From: Phocaeicola fibrisolvens
GTDB lineage: Bacteria > Bacteroidota > Bacteroidia > Bacteroidales > Bacteroidaceae
Assembly: GCF_025567125.1 (NCBI RefSeq)
Contig: NZ_JAOQJI010000008.1
Location: forward strand, 1 to 64,000
Direction: 5' to 3'
DNA length: 64,000 nucleotides
Shown in pieces: positions 16,362 through 26,239 of the stretch. Below the pieces are notes generated by a model. That model was not told the origin of the DNA, did no database searches, and worked only from the letters and a program-made list of their open reading frames with translations. The position numbers and the translations under genes were made by a program. How positions within the stretch are numbered: position 1 is the first letter of the stretch; every line of letters starts with the position of its first letter.

Positions 16362-17612
16362 TTAAACGGACTCTTCCTGCGATGTGATATTGGTCTCAGG
16401 GATAAACTCTTGTTTTTGTTCGGTTTGCTGTTCCAATGTCTGGGCTTCCTGTCGGCGCTTCAAATCGTTTACATACCGACTGATACTGAGAATCATGCCA
16501 ATATAGACACAGTTGACCAGTGTAGAGGTTCCTCCTTTGCTGATAAGGGGAAGAGGCTGTCCGGTGACGGGCATGATGCCTACGGCTACCAGCATGTTGA
16601 ATGTAGCCTGCAGGGCAAAAAGAATGCCGATTCCCGTAATGAGAAATACATAGTAGGATTTGTCACAGTTTCTGGCTATTTTACCTATTCTCATCAGTAA
16701 GAGGATGTAAAGAAGTGCCACAAAGGCTCCTCCTACCAGTCCGAGCTCTTCAATGATGATGGCATAGATAAAGTCGGAGAATGCCTGTGAAAGGAAATCC
16801 CGTTGTACGCTGTTGCCAGGTCCTTTGCCTAAAATGTTGCTGCTTGCAATGGCAATGTTGGCATGGGCAATCTGGGCATCGTTGTCGATGTCAAATTTAG
16901 CAGCCGGCACTTCAGCTTCATCAAAGTGATTGTTCAGACGACTTTGCCATGTGACCATACGATGGAGTCCGATATGGTCCCATGCTTCACTGGGAATATA
17001 TTTGATGGTGGCTACTCCTAGAAGAATGCACGCAAAGCCGATACCTGCAAGCATTCCAAGCTGTTTGAATGGAATTCGTCCGACGAACATGAGCAGAAAG
17101 ACACTTCCTGCCAGCAGAACTGCTGTGGAAAGATTCTCACTGACAATCAGTCCACAGGTGCAGGCGGTGATTCCACATATAAACTTGAAAGCTCTTTTGC
17201 TGGCTCCGTCTTCTTCCTGCATACGCGATAAAATGAAGGCCACTGTAATGATTGTAGCCATTTTTGCCACTTCAGACGGCTGAAACTGGATGAAACCTAA
17301 GTCAATCCATCGTTTGGCACCGTTGGTCAGTGCTCCAATGACATAAACGGCAATCAATAATGCCCAGGAGATAGGCAACAAGGCTATGAATGTCTTGAAC
17401 CAGCGGCAGGGAATATTGTGTACAATCCAGACCGCAATGGTACCTACCATCAACAGTGTCAGATGATTGGTGATAGGTCCCCAATGATCTCCACTTTTGT
17501 AGGTCAGTGTACTGGATGCACTGAATACTTCTACGATGGATATCAGACAAAGGAAAAGGTAGATAATCCAAATCGCCTTGTCCCCCTTGAAAAAGTTTTT
17601 TAGCAAATCCAT
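16362..17612 (-). CDS. ftsW: SEDS peptidoglycan glycosyltransferase FtsW
   Basis: Protein of 416 residues with about ten hydrophobic segments and a short charged C-terminal tail. SEDS features include G-A-K-R-W-I-D and F-Q-P-S-E in the first third and the late G-Q-P-L-P-L-I-S-K-G-G-T-S segment. Being between murD and murG supports FtsW over RodA. It polymerises septal glycan with the class B transpeptidase FtsI encoded upstream. Confidence 0.94.
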   Translation of the reverse strand: MDLLKNFFKGDKAIWIIYLFLCLISIVEVFSASSTLTYKSGDHWGPITNHLTLLMVGTIAVWIVHNIPCRWFKTFIALLPISWALLIAVYVIGALTNGAKRWIDLGFIQFQPSEVAKMATIITVAFILSRMQEEDGASKRAFKFICGITACTCGLIVSENLSTAVLLAGSVFLLMFVGRIPFKQLGMLAGIGFACILLGVATIKYIPSEAWDHIGLHRMVTWQSRLNNHFDEAEVPAAKFDIDNDAQIAHANIAIASSNILGKGPGNSVQRDFLSQAFSDFIYAIIIEELGLVGGAFVALLYILLLMRIGKIARNCDKSYYVFLITGIGILFALQATFNMLVAVGIMPVTGQPLPLISKGGTSTLVNCVYIGMILSISRYVNDLKRRQEAQTLEQQTEQKQEFIPETNITSQEESV

Positions 17613-17642
17613 ATTCTTGTTGTTTCTAACTCCTTGGTTGTA

Positions 17643-18974
17643 TTATAAGTTTCTTACACATTCCTTGAACTGGTCACCACGGTCTTCGTAACTCTTGAAC
17701 AAGTCAAAGCTGGCGCAGCAGGGACTGAGCAGGACTGTTTCTCCTTTTTTTGCCATTTTATAGGCCGCATCTACGGCGTCCTTCATGCTTTGCACGTCTG
17801 CAATCGGCAGGCCGAAGCCGTCGAAGAAAGCGTGCAGTTTCTCGTTGTGAAGTCCTAGGAAAATCAGGCCGCTGCATTTCTCTCTGACAAGATCTGCAAT
17901 CTCGTTGTAGTCGTTGCCTTTATCCTTTCCACCCAAGATCAATACGGTTTTGGTTTTCATGCTTTGAAGGGCATACCAGCAGGAGTTTACATTGGTGGCT
18001 TTGGAGTCGTTGATGTAGTCTACTCCTTTCACTCGAGTTACTTTCTCCAGACGATGTTCTACACCCTTGAAGTCGCTCAAAGCTTCCCGGATACATTCTT
18101 TGCGGATGCCCGCAATGTTGGCAGATATGCCGGCAGCCATGGAATTGAACAGGTTGTGCGTACCTGTCAGAGCCAGTTCCTCTTGTTCCATATTGAATGC
18201 GATGGGTCGAGTGAAATAAACCTTGTTGGCTTCGGCGAATGCAGCCACTCCTTCTTCGTTCTTTCCGGCAAACGGGAAATAACGTCCGTGGATACCATAT
18301 TTGTGAAGTTCTCTTTGTATAATCGGGTCGTCGTTCCAGAAAATGAATGCATCGTCATCTGTCTGGTTCTGGATAATCCGGAACTTGGCATCTACGTAAT
18401 TCTGCATTTCGTATCCATAGCGGTCCAGGTGGTCGGGGGTGATGTTCATCAGCACGGCAATGTTTGCATGGAATTTATACATGTTGTCGAGCTGGAAACT
18501 GCTGAGTTCGATGACGTAATAGTCAAAGTTGCATTCCGCAACCTGATAAGCCAGGCTTTGACCAATGTTGCCTGCCAGTCCGACATTCAGTCCGGCTTTC
18601 TTGAATATGTGATAAATCAAGGACGTGGTAGTCGTTTTTCCGTTGCTTCCCGTAATGCAGATCATTTTCGCATTCGTATATCGGCCAGCGAACTCGATCT
18701 CAGAAATGATAGGAGTTCCCTGCGCTTTCAGTTTCAGAATGATAGGAGCATCGTTGGGAATTCCCGGGCTCTTTATCACTTCATCGGCATTCAGTATCAG
18801 TTCCTCGGTATGTCTGCCTTCCTCCCACTGGATGCCTCTTTCGTTCAACATTGTCTTATACTTGTCTTTGATGGTTGACATGTCTGAAACAAACGTGTCA
18901 AACCCTTTTTTCTGTGCCAGAACTGCGGCACCTGCTCCGCTTTCTCCGGCTCCTAAGATGACAATTCTTGCCAT
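17643..18974 (-). CDS. murD: UDP-MurNAc-L-Ala--D-glutamate ligase
   Basis: Protein of 443 residues. N-terminal G-A-G-E-S-G-A-G-A at 8-16, ATP loop T-G-S-N-G-K-T-T-T at 108-116, and C-terminal L-S-P-C-C-A-S-F-D. It adds D-Glu as the second peptide residue. It lies 4 bp downstream of mraY. Confidence 0.96.
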   Translation of the reverse strand: MARIVILGAGESGAGAAVLAQKKGFDTFVSDMSTIKDKYKTMLNERGIQWEEGRHTEELILNADEVIKSPGIPNDAPIILKLKAQGTPIISEIEFAGRYTNAKMICITGSNGKTTTTSLIYHIFKKAGLNVGLAGNIGQSLAYQVAECNFDYYVIELSSFQLDNMYKFHANIAVLMNITPDHLDRYGYEMQNYVDAKFRIIQNQTDDDAFIFWNDDPIIQRELHKYGIHGRYFPFAGKNEEGVAAFAEANKVYFTRPIAFNMEQEELALTGTHNLFNSMAAGISANIAGIRKECIREALSDFKGVEHRLEKVTRVKGVDYINDSKATNVNSCWYALQSMKTKTVLILGGKDKGNDYNEIADLVREKCSGLIFLGLHNEKLHAFFDGFGLPIADVQSMKDAVDAAYKMAKKGETVLLSPCCASFDLFKSYEDRGDQFKECVRNL

Positions 18975-18978
18975 TGCT

Positions 18979-20247
18979 TTATCTGATTTTAAGTGTGATT
19001 ATCGTAATTGCTGCTAATACAATGGTTACAATCCAAAATCGGACCGTAATCTTAGACTCATGGAATACGCTGTGAGGGCGTGTGATCAAATAGGTACAAT
19101 TCGGGTCAAGCTGTGCCAGGGTTGTACGGAAATGATCGTGGATAGGCGAACGCTTGAAGATGCGTTGCTTGACTCCTCTTTTCTTTCCACGCTGGAAATA
19201 CTTGACTTGCAAAATGACTGACAGATTTTCTATCAGGAATACACCGCATAAAATCGGTATCAGTAATTCTTTGTGTATGATAATGGCAAATACGGCTATA
19301 ATACCTCCGATGGTGAGGCTGCCTGTATCGCCCATGAATACTTGTGCCGGAAACGCATTGTACCAAAGGAAACCAATCAAGGCTCCGATGAAGGCGCAGA
19401 TAAAGATTACCAGTTCTTCGCTTCCGGGAATATACATGATGTTCAGGTATTCGGCATATTCTATGTGGCTGGATACATAAGCCAATATGCCGAGGGTTAC
19501 CCCTATGATGGCTGAGTTACCTGCGGCCATACCGTCCATACCGTCGTTCAGGTTGGCTCCGTTTGAGACCGCTGTGACGACGAAGATGGTGACCAGTACG
19601 AATACAATCCATCCGGCTTCCTGTGCATGATCTCCCAGGAATCCTACAAAGTCGGCATAATCCAGGTTGTTGTTCTTGAAGAAGGGGATGGTGGTCTTGG
19701 TTGATTTTTCATTTACTGGTTTGTGAATTACATCAACCACTCGTCCGTCCTGCTGGATTTCTACGTTTTCGCGTATCACTACATCCGGACTCAAATAGAG
19801 AGCGACTCCCACAATAAAACCCAGACCTACCTGGCCGATAATTTTAAATTTCCCGTGAAGGCCTTCCTTGTCTTTCCGGAACACCTTGATATAGTCGTCC
19901 AGAAAGCCTAGTGTTCCTAGCCATAGCGTTGTGACAAGCATGAGTATCATATAGATATTATGCAGTTTGCCCAGCAGCAGACAAGGAATCAGAATCGCTA
20001 CGATGATGATAATTCCTCCCATCGTAGGAACACCTACCTTCTTTACATTAAAGGGGTCGATGGAAGCATCACGTTGTGTTTCTGTAATCTGTTTCCTTTT
20101 GAGCAGGTTGATGAAGTACTCTCCGAAGATGGCTGAAATCAGCAATGATAGAATCACGGCCATCAGTGATCGGAATGACACGTAGCCAAACATACGTGCC
20201 CCCGGAAAGTTAAACTGCTCCAGGTATTGAAATAGATAATATAACAT
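18979..20247 (-). CDS. mraY: Phospho-MurNAc-pentapeptide translocase
   Basis: Protein of 422 residues with about ten membrane segments. The catalytic pair L-D-D-Y is at Asp117-Asp118 and the N-L-N-D-G-M-D-G motif carries further active-site residues. It is longer than E. coli MraY (360): an extra loop of about 60 residues (roughly 150-215) follows the third or fourth helix, which I believe is usual in Bacteroidales. It makes lipid I from UDP-MurNAc-pentapeptide and undecaprenyl phosphate. Confidence 0.95.
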   Translation of the reverse strand: MLYYLFQYLEQFNFPGARMFGYVSFRSLMAVILSLLISAIFGEYFINLLKRKQITETQRDASIDPFNVKKVGVPTMGGIIIIVAILIPCLLLGKLHNIYMILMLVTTLWLGTLGFLDDYIKVFRKDKEGLHGKFKIIGQVGLGFIVGVALYLSPDVVIRENVEIQQDGRVVDVIHKPVNEKSTKTTIPFFKNNNLDYADFVGFLGDHAQEAGWIVFVLVTIFVVTAVSNGANLNDGMDGMAAGNSAIIGVTLGILAYVSSHIEYAEYLNIMYIPGSEELVIFICAFIGALIGFLWYNAFPAQVFMGDTGSLTIGGIIAVFAIIIHKELLIPILCGVFLIENLSVILQVKYFQRGKKRGVKQRIFKRSPIHDHFRTTLAQLDPNCTYLITRPHSVFHESKITVRFWIVTIVLAAITIITLKIR

Positions 20248-20263
20248 TGTCTTTTGTCAGTTT

Positions 20264-21721
20264 TTATTGTTCTCCTTTGAATATTTCGTCCAAAACTTCT
20301 TTGTCGTCAAAATGAGACTTGACTCCTTTGACATCTTGGTAAGTCTCATGTCCTTTTCCTGCAATCAGAATGACATCTTGAGGTTGTGCCAGCATGCAGG
20401 CCGTACGGATAGCTTCTTTCCGGTCTACGATACTGATGACTTTCTTCATGTCTTCCTTGCTAAGTCCGCTCAGCATGTCATTGATGATATCCTGTGGTTC
20501 CTCAAAGCGGGGATTATCGGAAGTAATGATTACTTTGTCACTGCGTTTCACGGACTCCTGTGCCATCAACGGACGTTTGCCTTTGTCCCGGTTTCCACCG
20601 GCACCTACTACTGTTATTACATGTCCTCTGCCTCTCAAGACCTCATGGATGGTTTCCAAGACGTTCACCAGTGCATCTGGGGTATGGGCATAATCTACGA
20701 TGGCAGTATATCCTTTCGGAGAGCGTTTGGCATCGAAGCGTCCACAAACAGGGCGCAGCATGCTGAGTTTCAGTAATACCTCTTCCGGTTTCTTGCCTAG
20801 CAGACAAGCTGCACCGTAAACAGCCAGCAAGTTGGAGGCATTGAAACGTCCGATAAACTGCACGTTTACTTCGCGGTTATTGATGTCCAGCAGCATACCG
20901 TCAAAACTGTCTTCCAGCACTTTTCCCTTGAAATCGCACAATGAATGCAAAGAGTAGGTTGAAACTCGGGCTTTGGTGTTTTGTGTCATGACCAGTCCAT
21001 TCTTGTCATCCGCATTGGTCAGCGCAAAAGCCTGTTTCGGGAGTCCGTCGAAGAATGCCTTTTTAGCTTTCAGGTAATTTTCAAATGTCTTGTGATAATC
21101 CAGGTGGTCACGGGTAATGTTGGTAAAAATACCTCCGGCAAAAGTCAATCCACTGATGCGTTTCTGCACTACAGAGTGTGAGCTGACTTCCATGAATGCA
21201 TATTTGCATCCTTCGTCGGCCATGCGTCCCAGTAGCTGGTTCAGCGTGATGGGATCAGGAGTCGTATGTTCAGTTGGAATGGCTTCTCCGTCAATATAGT
21301 TGCATACGGTGGAAATCAGTCCGGCCTTGTATCCGAATGCGCGGAACATATTATATAATAAGGTAGCAATGGTTGTTTTCCCATTGGTACCGGTCACTCC
21401 AATCAAATCCAGTTTAGAAGTAGGATCTCCGTAGAATGTGGTAGCCAGTTTGCCTACAGCTTCTTCCGTGTCGTGTAGCTGAATATAGGTGACGTGTTCG
21501 TCTAGCTTTTCGGGCAACTGTTCACAGACCACTGCGGTAGCTCCATTTTCAATTGCTTTTGAAATATAATTGTGTCCGTCGGCTTGAGTTCCTTTTACAG
21601 CTACGAACATAAACCCTTTTTTCACCATGCGTGAATCCATGTGGATTCCTTCGATTTCTAAATCTGCATTACCTTTCAGATTAAGAACGTTGACAACTTT
21701 CAGAATATTTTCAAGTTTCAT
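20264..21721 (-). CDS. murE: UDP-MurNAc-tripeptide synthetase, meso-diaminopimelate type
   Basis: Protein of 485 residues. ATP loop G-T-N-G-K-T-T at 111-117. D-N-P-R at 402-405 is the motif that selects meso-diaminopimelate rather than lysine, so the peptidoglycan should be of the mDAP type. It adds the third peptide residue. It lies 6 bp downstream of ftsI and 16 bp upstream of mraY. murF, which usually follows in E. coli, is not here. Confidence 0.96.
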   Translation of the reverse strand: MKLENILKVVNVLNLKGNADLEIEGIHMDSRMVKKGFMFVAVKGTQADGHNYISKAIENGATAVVCEQLPEKLDEHVTYIQLHDTEEAVGKLATTFYGDPTSKLDLIGVTGTNGKTTIATLLYNMFRAFGYKAGLISTVCNYIDGEAIPTEHTTPDPITLNQLLGRMADEGCKYAFMEVSSHSVVQKRISGLTFAGGIFTNITRDHLDYHKTFENYLKAKKAFFDGLPKQAFALTNADDKNGLVMTQNTKARVSTYSLHSLCDFKGKVLEDSFDGMLLDINNREVNVQFIGRFNASNLLAVYGAACLLGKKPEEVLLKLSMLRPVCGRFDAKRSPKGYTAIVDYAHTPDALVNVLETIHEVLRGRGHVITVVGAGGNRDKGKRPLMAQESVKRSDKVIITSDNPRFEEPQDIINDMLSGLSKEDMKKVISIVDRKEAIRTACMLAQPQDVILIAGKGHETYQDVKGVKSHFDDKEVLDEIFKGEQ

Positions 21722-21727
21722 TTTATT

Positions 21728-23854
21728 CTAATCGTTTAGCGTTAATGTAATTGTTTGTCCTTTATGTAAATAAGAGCCTGCGTTGAGGCTTTGTTTGCTT
21801 ACTTTTCCTACTCCCGACAAGCGGACATGCAGCCCTTTGCTTTCCAGCAGGTAGACCGCATCCTTGGCTCCCATTCCTTTTACGTTGGGAATGAGATTCT
21901 TATCGGTGTGTATCTTTTTCAGTTCCGCATAAGTAGGAGAGCAGTTGGCTTTTCCCCATAGCGGCTTGTTTCCGTAGGGAATCGTGGAACTGTTGCTGCG
22001 TATGTGGAGATTGTTCAATACATACGATGCTTCTCGTATATCTCCGTTCTTGACATGCGGCACCAGTATCGAAGTGGAGTCTTTGGCTGTAGCCAGGTCC
22101 TGATACAGATGCTTTGCATAAATGCGTTCTGCAATGCGGCTGAATACGCTACCTGCCTGCAAACCTCCTGAGGCAGGTCCGTGAGGTATCTGGATGGAAA
22201 CCAGACAACTGTATTTAGGTGCTTCAGAAGGGAAATAGCCACAGAAGCTGACCAAATAACTGACACCTCCTGCTTTGTATCCGGCTTTTCCTTGGGATAT
22301 CTGGGCGGTACCAGTCTTGCCGGATACGCTGAATTGTTTGCTGCCTGCCGGTTTGGCCAATCCTTCCGATACCACTTTTCGCAAAATTCCACGAATCATC
22401 GTCAGGGTAGTGTCCGAACAGATTTTAGGATTGACGATTTCTGTCGGAAACTCCTTTAAAATTTCTCCATCTTTAGCTATGGCTTTTACAAACTTAGGTT
22501 TGACCATGGTACCATTGTTGGCTATGGCATTGTAAAAGTTGAGGATATAAATAGGAGGAATCATGGTTTCGTAACCGATGCTCATCCATGGGAGAGTTGT
22601 TTTGGCAAAATAACGTTCTTTGGGTCCTAAAATGCGTGGGCTTGCTTCTCCTACAAATCCCAGGTTCAGCGGTTTGTCGATGCTCATGCGGCGTAGCCCA
22701 TCTACAAACTTCTGCGGGTCTTTTCCGTAGAATTTGTCGATGATGGTAGATACTCCCACATTGGAGGAAACCTCCAGAATCTTGGTCACGTCAATTTTTC
22801 CATATCCGCCCTTATACCAGTTCCAGTCTTTCATGAAACTTCCGTGCATATTGACAATACCGTTGCCTGTATCCACTACATAGTCGGGAGTGATGTACTT
22901 GTCTTCCAAGGCCACCATGATGGAGGCAGTCTTGAAGGTAGAGCCTGGTTCCATCAGGTTGCTTACGGCATTATTCTTCATTTCATAGTAGTTGCCATCG
23001 CCGGCTCTTGTCATATTGACGCTGGCTTTTACCTCTCCGGTGGCAACATCCATGACGATAGCTACTCCGAATACGGCTTCCAGGTTCTTCAACTGGTCTA
23101 CAAGTGCTTTTTCCGCGATATCCTGCATGTCGACATCGATGGTAGTGATGATGTCACAGCCATCTACGGCTGGTTTGTCGATGATGTTCAAGTATTTGTT
23201 CATCACTTTCTGGCGATGGGTGATGCCATCTTGTCCGCGCAGAATGGAATCGTATGTCAATTCAATACCATTTTTTGCTCCCATGGTGGTATCCGGATAC
23301 ATGTCGCCCAGCGTACGTGCAGCAAGCGAACCGAAAGGTTTTTTGCGCTGGTTGAAGGCCAGTTCATGGAATCCTCCTTTATATTTTGTGAGGTTGAACA
23401 CCGGAAGTTGTTTGGCTTCCTTGTATTCAATATAGGAGATACGTCTGGGATAAAGCAGGTAGTTCCGGCTTTTTTTGCGTCTGCCTTTTAAGATATGCTG
23501 GCGGAACTCTTTGGCGCTTTTATCTGGGAATATCTGATGAAGCCCTTCACAAATTTCTGTGAGGTGGTTCATCAGCATGGTATCTTTCTTTTCTCCTCCT
23601 GCCAGAAAGTCCATATAGATTTTGTATTCCGGCAGACTGCTGGCCATCAGTTTCCCATCCGAGGAGATGATGTTTCCTCGTGTAGGATGGATGATGACGT
23701 TTTCCTTTACAAAACGGTCGGCTACATCCTTCCAATATTGCCGTTCGGCGAACATGATAATGGCAGCTTTCACGATGACCGCAATAGCTAGCAATGCCAT
23801 GATGAATACGACGAACGTATATCGCAGCATAATGTTTTTTTGTCCCGGTATCAT
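21728..23854 (-). CDS. ftsI: Septal peptidoglycan transpeptidase FtsI (PBP3) with PASTA domain
   Basis: Protein of 708 residues: a cytoplasmic start, one membrane helix (about 12-34), a class B PBP dimerisation domain, and the transpeptidase domain with S-T-F-K at 305-308 (Ser305 the nucleophile), S-S-N at 363-365 and K-T-G-T at 513-516. A single C-terminal PASTA domain spans about 655-708. It crosslinks septal peptidoglycan with FtsW. Its start overlaps the end of the ftsL-like gene by 4 nt. Confidence 0.95.
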   Translation of the reverse strand: MIPGQKNIMLRYTFVVFIMALLAIAVIVKAAIIMFAERQYWKDVADRFVKENVIIHPTRGNIISSDGKLMASSLPEYKIYMDFLAGGEKKDTMLMNHLTEICEGLHQIFPDKSAKEFRQHILKGRRKKSRNYLLYPRRISYIEYKEAKQLPVFNLTKYKGGFHELAFNQRKKPFGSLAARTLGDMYPDTTMGAKNGIELTYDSILRGQDGITHRQKVMNKYLNIIDKPAVDGCDIITTIDVDMQDIAEKALVDQLKNLEAVFGVAIVMDVATGEVKASVNMTRAGDGNYYEMKNNAVSNLMEPGSTFKTASIMVALEDKYITPDYVVDTGNGIVNMHGSFMKDWNWYKGGYGKIDVTKILEVSSNVGVSTIIDKFYGKDPQKFVDGLRRMSIDKPLNLGFVGEASPRILGPKERYFAKTTLPWMSIGYETMIPPIYILNFYNAIANNGTMVKPKFVKAIAKDGEILKEFPTEIVNPKICSDTTLTMIRGILRKVVSEGLAKPAGSKQFSVSGKTGTAQISQGKAGYKAGGVSYLVSFCGYFPSEAPKYSCLVSIQIPHGPASGGLQAGSVFSRIAERIYAKHLYQDLATAKDSTSILVPHVKNGDIREASYVLNNLHIRSNSSTIPYGNKPLWGKANCSPTYAELKKIHTDKNLIPNVKGMGAKDAVYLLESKGLHVRLSGVGKVSKQSLNAGSYLHKGQTITLTLND

Positions 23855-24207
23855 TTCTCAGAATCCTCCTTCTTTATTAAATAGGGTGGAGTAGACGCTG
23901 TTTTCAGGGGCGTACCTTCAGCCGAAATATATTCTTCAATACGTGACTGGCGGCTTCGTTCTGTCAGTTCGGAAGAAATGGTCAGGGCATCGTATTTTGT
24001 ATCAATCAGTTCCTTTTTCAGGCGGTCTATCTCAATCATTTCCTGCTGGCTGGAATACCGGTTGTCTATGTACAAGATAACCAGAATCATGATCAGGATA
24101 ATCAGATTGGACTGTCGTTTCATCAGGTGAACCAGTACCTCTCCTCCCAATATACTTCTCCACGTAATATGTGGAGTGTCTTGCGTGGTTGTTTCTTGTG
24201 GTTCCAT
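23851..24207 (-). CDS. FtsL-like cell division protein
   Basis: Protein of 118 residues with one membrane helix (about 34-48) followed by a predicted coiled coil (about 50-95). Size, topology and position between rsmH and ftsI are those of FtsL, which forms a complex with FtsB and FtsQ at the septum. The sequence itself is too divergent for a firm name. Its stop overlaps the ftsI start by 4 nt. Confidence 0.82.
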   Translation of the reverse strand: MEPQETTTQDTPHITWRSILGGEVLVHLMKRQSNLIILIMILVILYIDNRYSSQQEMIEIDRLKKELIDTKYDALTISSELTERSRQSRIEEYISAEGTPLKTASTPPYLIKKEDSEK

Positions 24208-24214
24208 GAGTTAT

Positions 24215-25129
24215 TTATTTCTTTTCTGCGATTCTTAATTTAGCACTGCGAGAGCGAGGGTTACGTTGTATCTCGTCTTCGCAGGGGGTAATTACCTTGT
24301 TGTTTATCAATTTAAATGGTGTTTGTACATTGCCGAAGAAATCTTGTTCTGCTTTTCCTTCCACATTCCCTGTTTTCATCATATTCTTTACCATACGGTC
24401 TTCCAGTGAATGATAGGTAATGACCACCAGTCTACCTCCAGGCTTCAGTGCTTCTGTGGCTGCATAAAGCATTTCTTTCAAGGCTTCCATTTCCTGATTT
24501 ACTTCAATGCGCAGGGCTTGAAAGACTTTGGCCAGTTCCTTTTTTTCTCTTTCTTTGCCGTATAGTGGTTTGATGATTTCAATGAATTCTCCGATGGTTT
24601 CAATTGGCTTTAAGGAGCGGGCTTTCACCAGCACGGAAGCCAGTTTACGGCTGTTCTTCAGTTCGCCATACAGGTAAAATACGTTGGCCAGCCGTTCTTC
24701 TTCGTAAATATTGACAATTTCGGCCGCGGTAATTCCGGCACGCTTGTTCATACGCATGTCCAGTTTTCCGTCGAACCGGAATGAAAATCCTCTTTCCGAG
24801 TCATCAAAATGATGTGAGGAGACTCCCAGGTCGGCCAAGATGGCATCTACTTGTTCTACTCCATAATACCGGAGAAAATTGTGCAGATAGCGGAAATTAC
24901 TTCGCACAAAGGTGAATCGGTCATCATTGACGATGTTTTTTTCCGCATCAGGGTCTTGGTCAAAGCTGAACAGTCTGCTTCCCTTGTCCATCTGACGTAA
25001 GATTTCCTTGGAATGTCCTCCTCCTCCAAAGGTGACGTCTACGTAAATTCCCTTGGGTTGGATGTGCATGCCTTCAATGCTTTCATGCAGTAATACAGGT
25101 ACGTGGTATGTCTGTTCAGTCTTGTTCAT
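24215..25129 (-). CDS. rsmH: 16S rRNA m4C1402 methyltransferase RsmH
   Basis: Protein of 304 residues. The SAM motif D-V-T-F-G-G-G-G-H-S lies at 31-40, and the C-terminus has the typical N-P-R-S-R-S-A-K-L-R segment. It N4-methylates C1402 in the ribosomal P site. It is the first gene of the division and cell-wall cluster here. mraZ, which usually precedes it, is absent. Confidence 0.96.
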   Translation of the reverse strand: MNKTEQTYHVPVLLHESIEGMHIQPKGIYVDVTFGGGGHSKEILRQMDKGSRLFSFDQDPDAEKNIVNDDRFTFVRSNFRYLHNFLRYYGVEQVDAILADLGVSSHHFDDSERGFSFRFDGKLDMRMNKRAGITAAEIVNIYEEERLANVFYLYGELKNSRKLASVLVKARSLKPIETIGEFIEIIKPLYGKEREKKELAKVFQALRIEVNQEMEALKEMLYAATEALKPGGRLVVITYHSLEDRMVKNMMKTGNVEGKAEQDFFGNVQTPFKLINNKVITPCEDEIQRNPRSRSAKLRIAEKK

Positions 25130-25369
25130 GCAATGTTGATTAAATTCACCTTATTATTATATATTCAAGCTGTAAAATTAGATATTTCCCCAGAATCGAG
25201 CACTATGTTTCTTATAGAAAATTTAAAGAAGTTATCAACAGGTTGTTTACTGCCCTACGATTCGGCAGAGGTGTTACCAGAATGTTGAAGAATCGGGGGG
25301 AAAGAAATTTTTTTTGAGCGTACAAGTGTATTTTTTGTCATAAAATGAATGTCGTTTCAAAAGATACGT
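25130..25369. other. Divergent spacer with no mraZ
   Basis: This AT-rich stretch between rsmH and the acyltransferase operon has no credible reading frame on either strand. Read on the minus strand, none of the frames I examined resembles MraZ. It should hold the promoter of the whole cluster. The best -7 candidate on the minus strand, TAATTTTA near 25173, is one base off consensus and lacks a clear -33 partner. Confidence 0.6.
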
Positions 25370-25377
25370 TACTTTTG
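25370..25377 (+). promoter_or_regulatory. -7 element of the glycine-lipid operon
   Basis: TACTTTTG, 20 bp before the ATG at 25397. It places the transcript start downstream of an earlier in-frame ATG (25349), which supports the shorter start. No TTTG lies at the right distance. Confidence 0.5.
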
Positions 25378-25396
25378 CAGGGTAAACTTTTGTAGA

Positions 25397-26215
25397 ATGG
25401 GTGAGAGTTCAATATTTTTAATTGACATCGACAAAGTATTGAGGGATAAGGCTGGTAAGAAGGCCGAGCGGATACCGCGTTTTTTAGTGTCATATTTGAA
25501 ACGTATCGTGCATCAGGAGGAGATTAATCCTTTTTTGAGAAGTGTATCCGATAAAACAGGAGTAGATTTTCTGGAAGCCTGCATGGAATTTCTGGATATT
25601 AAGCTGGAAGTAAGCGGGATGGAAAATCTTCCATCTGACCGTTTATGTACGTTTGTCTCCAATCATCCGCTGGGAGGGCAGGATGGCATAGCATTAGGCT
25701 ATATTTTGGGGAAACACTATGACGGACACATTAAATATTTGGTGAACGATTTACTGATGAATCTTCATGGTCTGGCTCCTTTGTGCATTCCCATCAATAA
25801 AACCGGTGCGCAGTCTCGGGATTTTCCTAGAATGGTGGAAGCTGGTTTCCATTCAGATTCTCACATTATTATGTTTCCGGCAGGTATTTGTTCCAGAAGG
25901 CAGAAGGGAATTATAAAGGATTTGCCCTGGAAAAAAACATTTATCACCAAAAGTGTGGAAACACACCGGGATGTAGTGCCGGTGCACTTTGAAGGACGTA
26001 ATTCCAATTTTTTCTACAACCTGGCTAATGTATGCAAGTTCCTGGGAGTTAAGTTTAATATTGCCATGTTGTATCTGGCAGATGAAATGTTCAAGAATCG
26101 TCACAAGACATTTAAGGTGACGATTGGAAAGCCTATTCCGTGGCAGACGTTTGACAAGTCTATGTCTGCGGCAGAGTGGGCCGATTATGTAAGAGAGTTA
26201 GTTTATAAACTGTGA
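25397..26215 (+). CDS. glsA: PlsC-like O-acyltransferase, probable glycine-lipid synthesis
   Basis: Protein of 272 residues of the lysophospholipid/1-acylglycerol-3-phosphate acyltransferase type. The catalytic motif appears as N-H-P-L-G-G-Q-D and a later F-P-A-G segment fits the substrate motif. In B. thetaiotaomicron, as I recall, a PlsC-like gene (glsA) lies beside an OlsB-like gene (glsB) and the pair makes glycine lipids. Order and families match here. This enzyme would add the second, ester-linked acyl chain to N-acyl-3-hydroxyacylglycine at the inner membrane. The start is chosen from the -7 element at 25370. The next gene starts 24 bp on. Confidence 0.78.
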   Translation: MGESSIFLIDIDKVLRDKAGKKAERIPRFLVSYLKRIVHQEEINPFLRSVSDKTGVDFLEACMEFLDIKLEVSGMENLPSDRLCTFVSNHPLGGQDGIALGYILGKHYDGHIKYLVNDLLMNLHGLAPLCIPINKTGAQSRDFPRMVEAGFHSDSHIIMFPAGICSRRQKGIIKDLPWKKTFITKSVETHRDVVPVHFEGRNSNFFYNLANVCKFLGVKFNIAMLYLADEMFKNRHKTFKVTIGKPIPWQTFDKSMSAAEWADYVRELVYKL

Positions 26216-26239
26216 AAATACGATTTAATCATAGAGATT

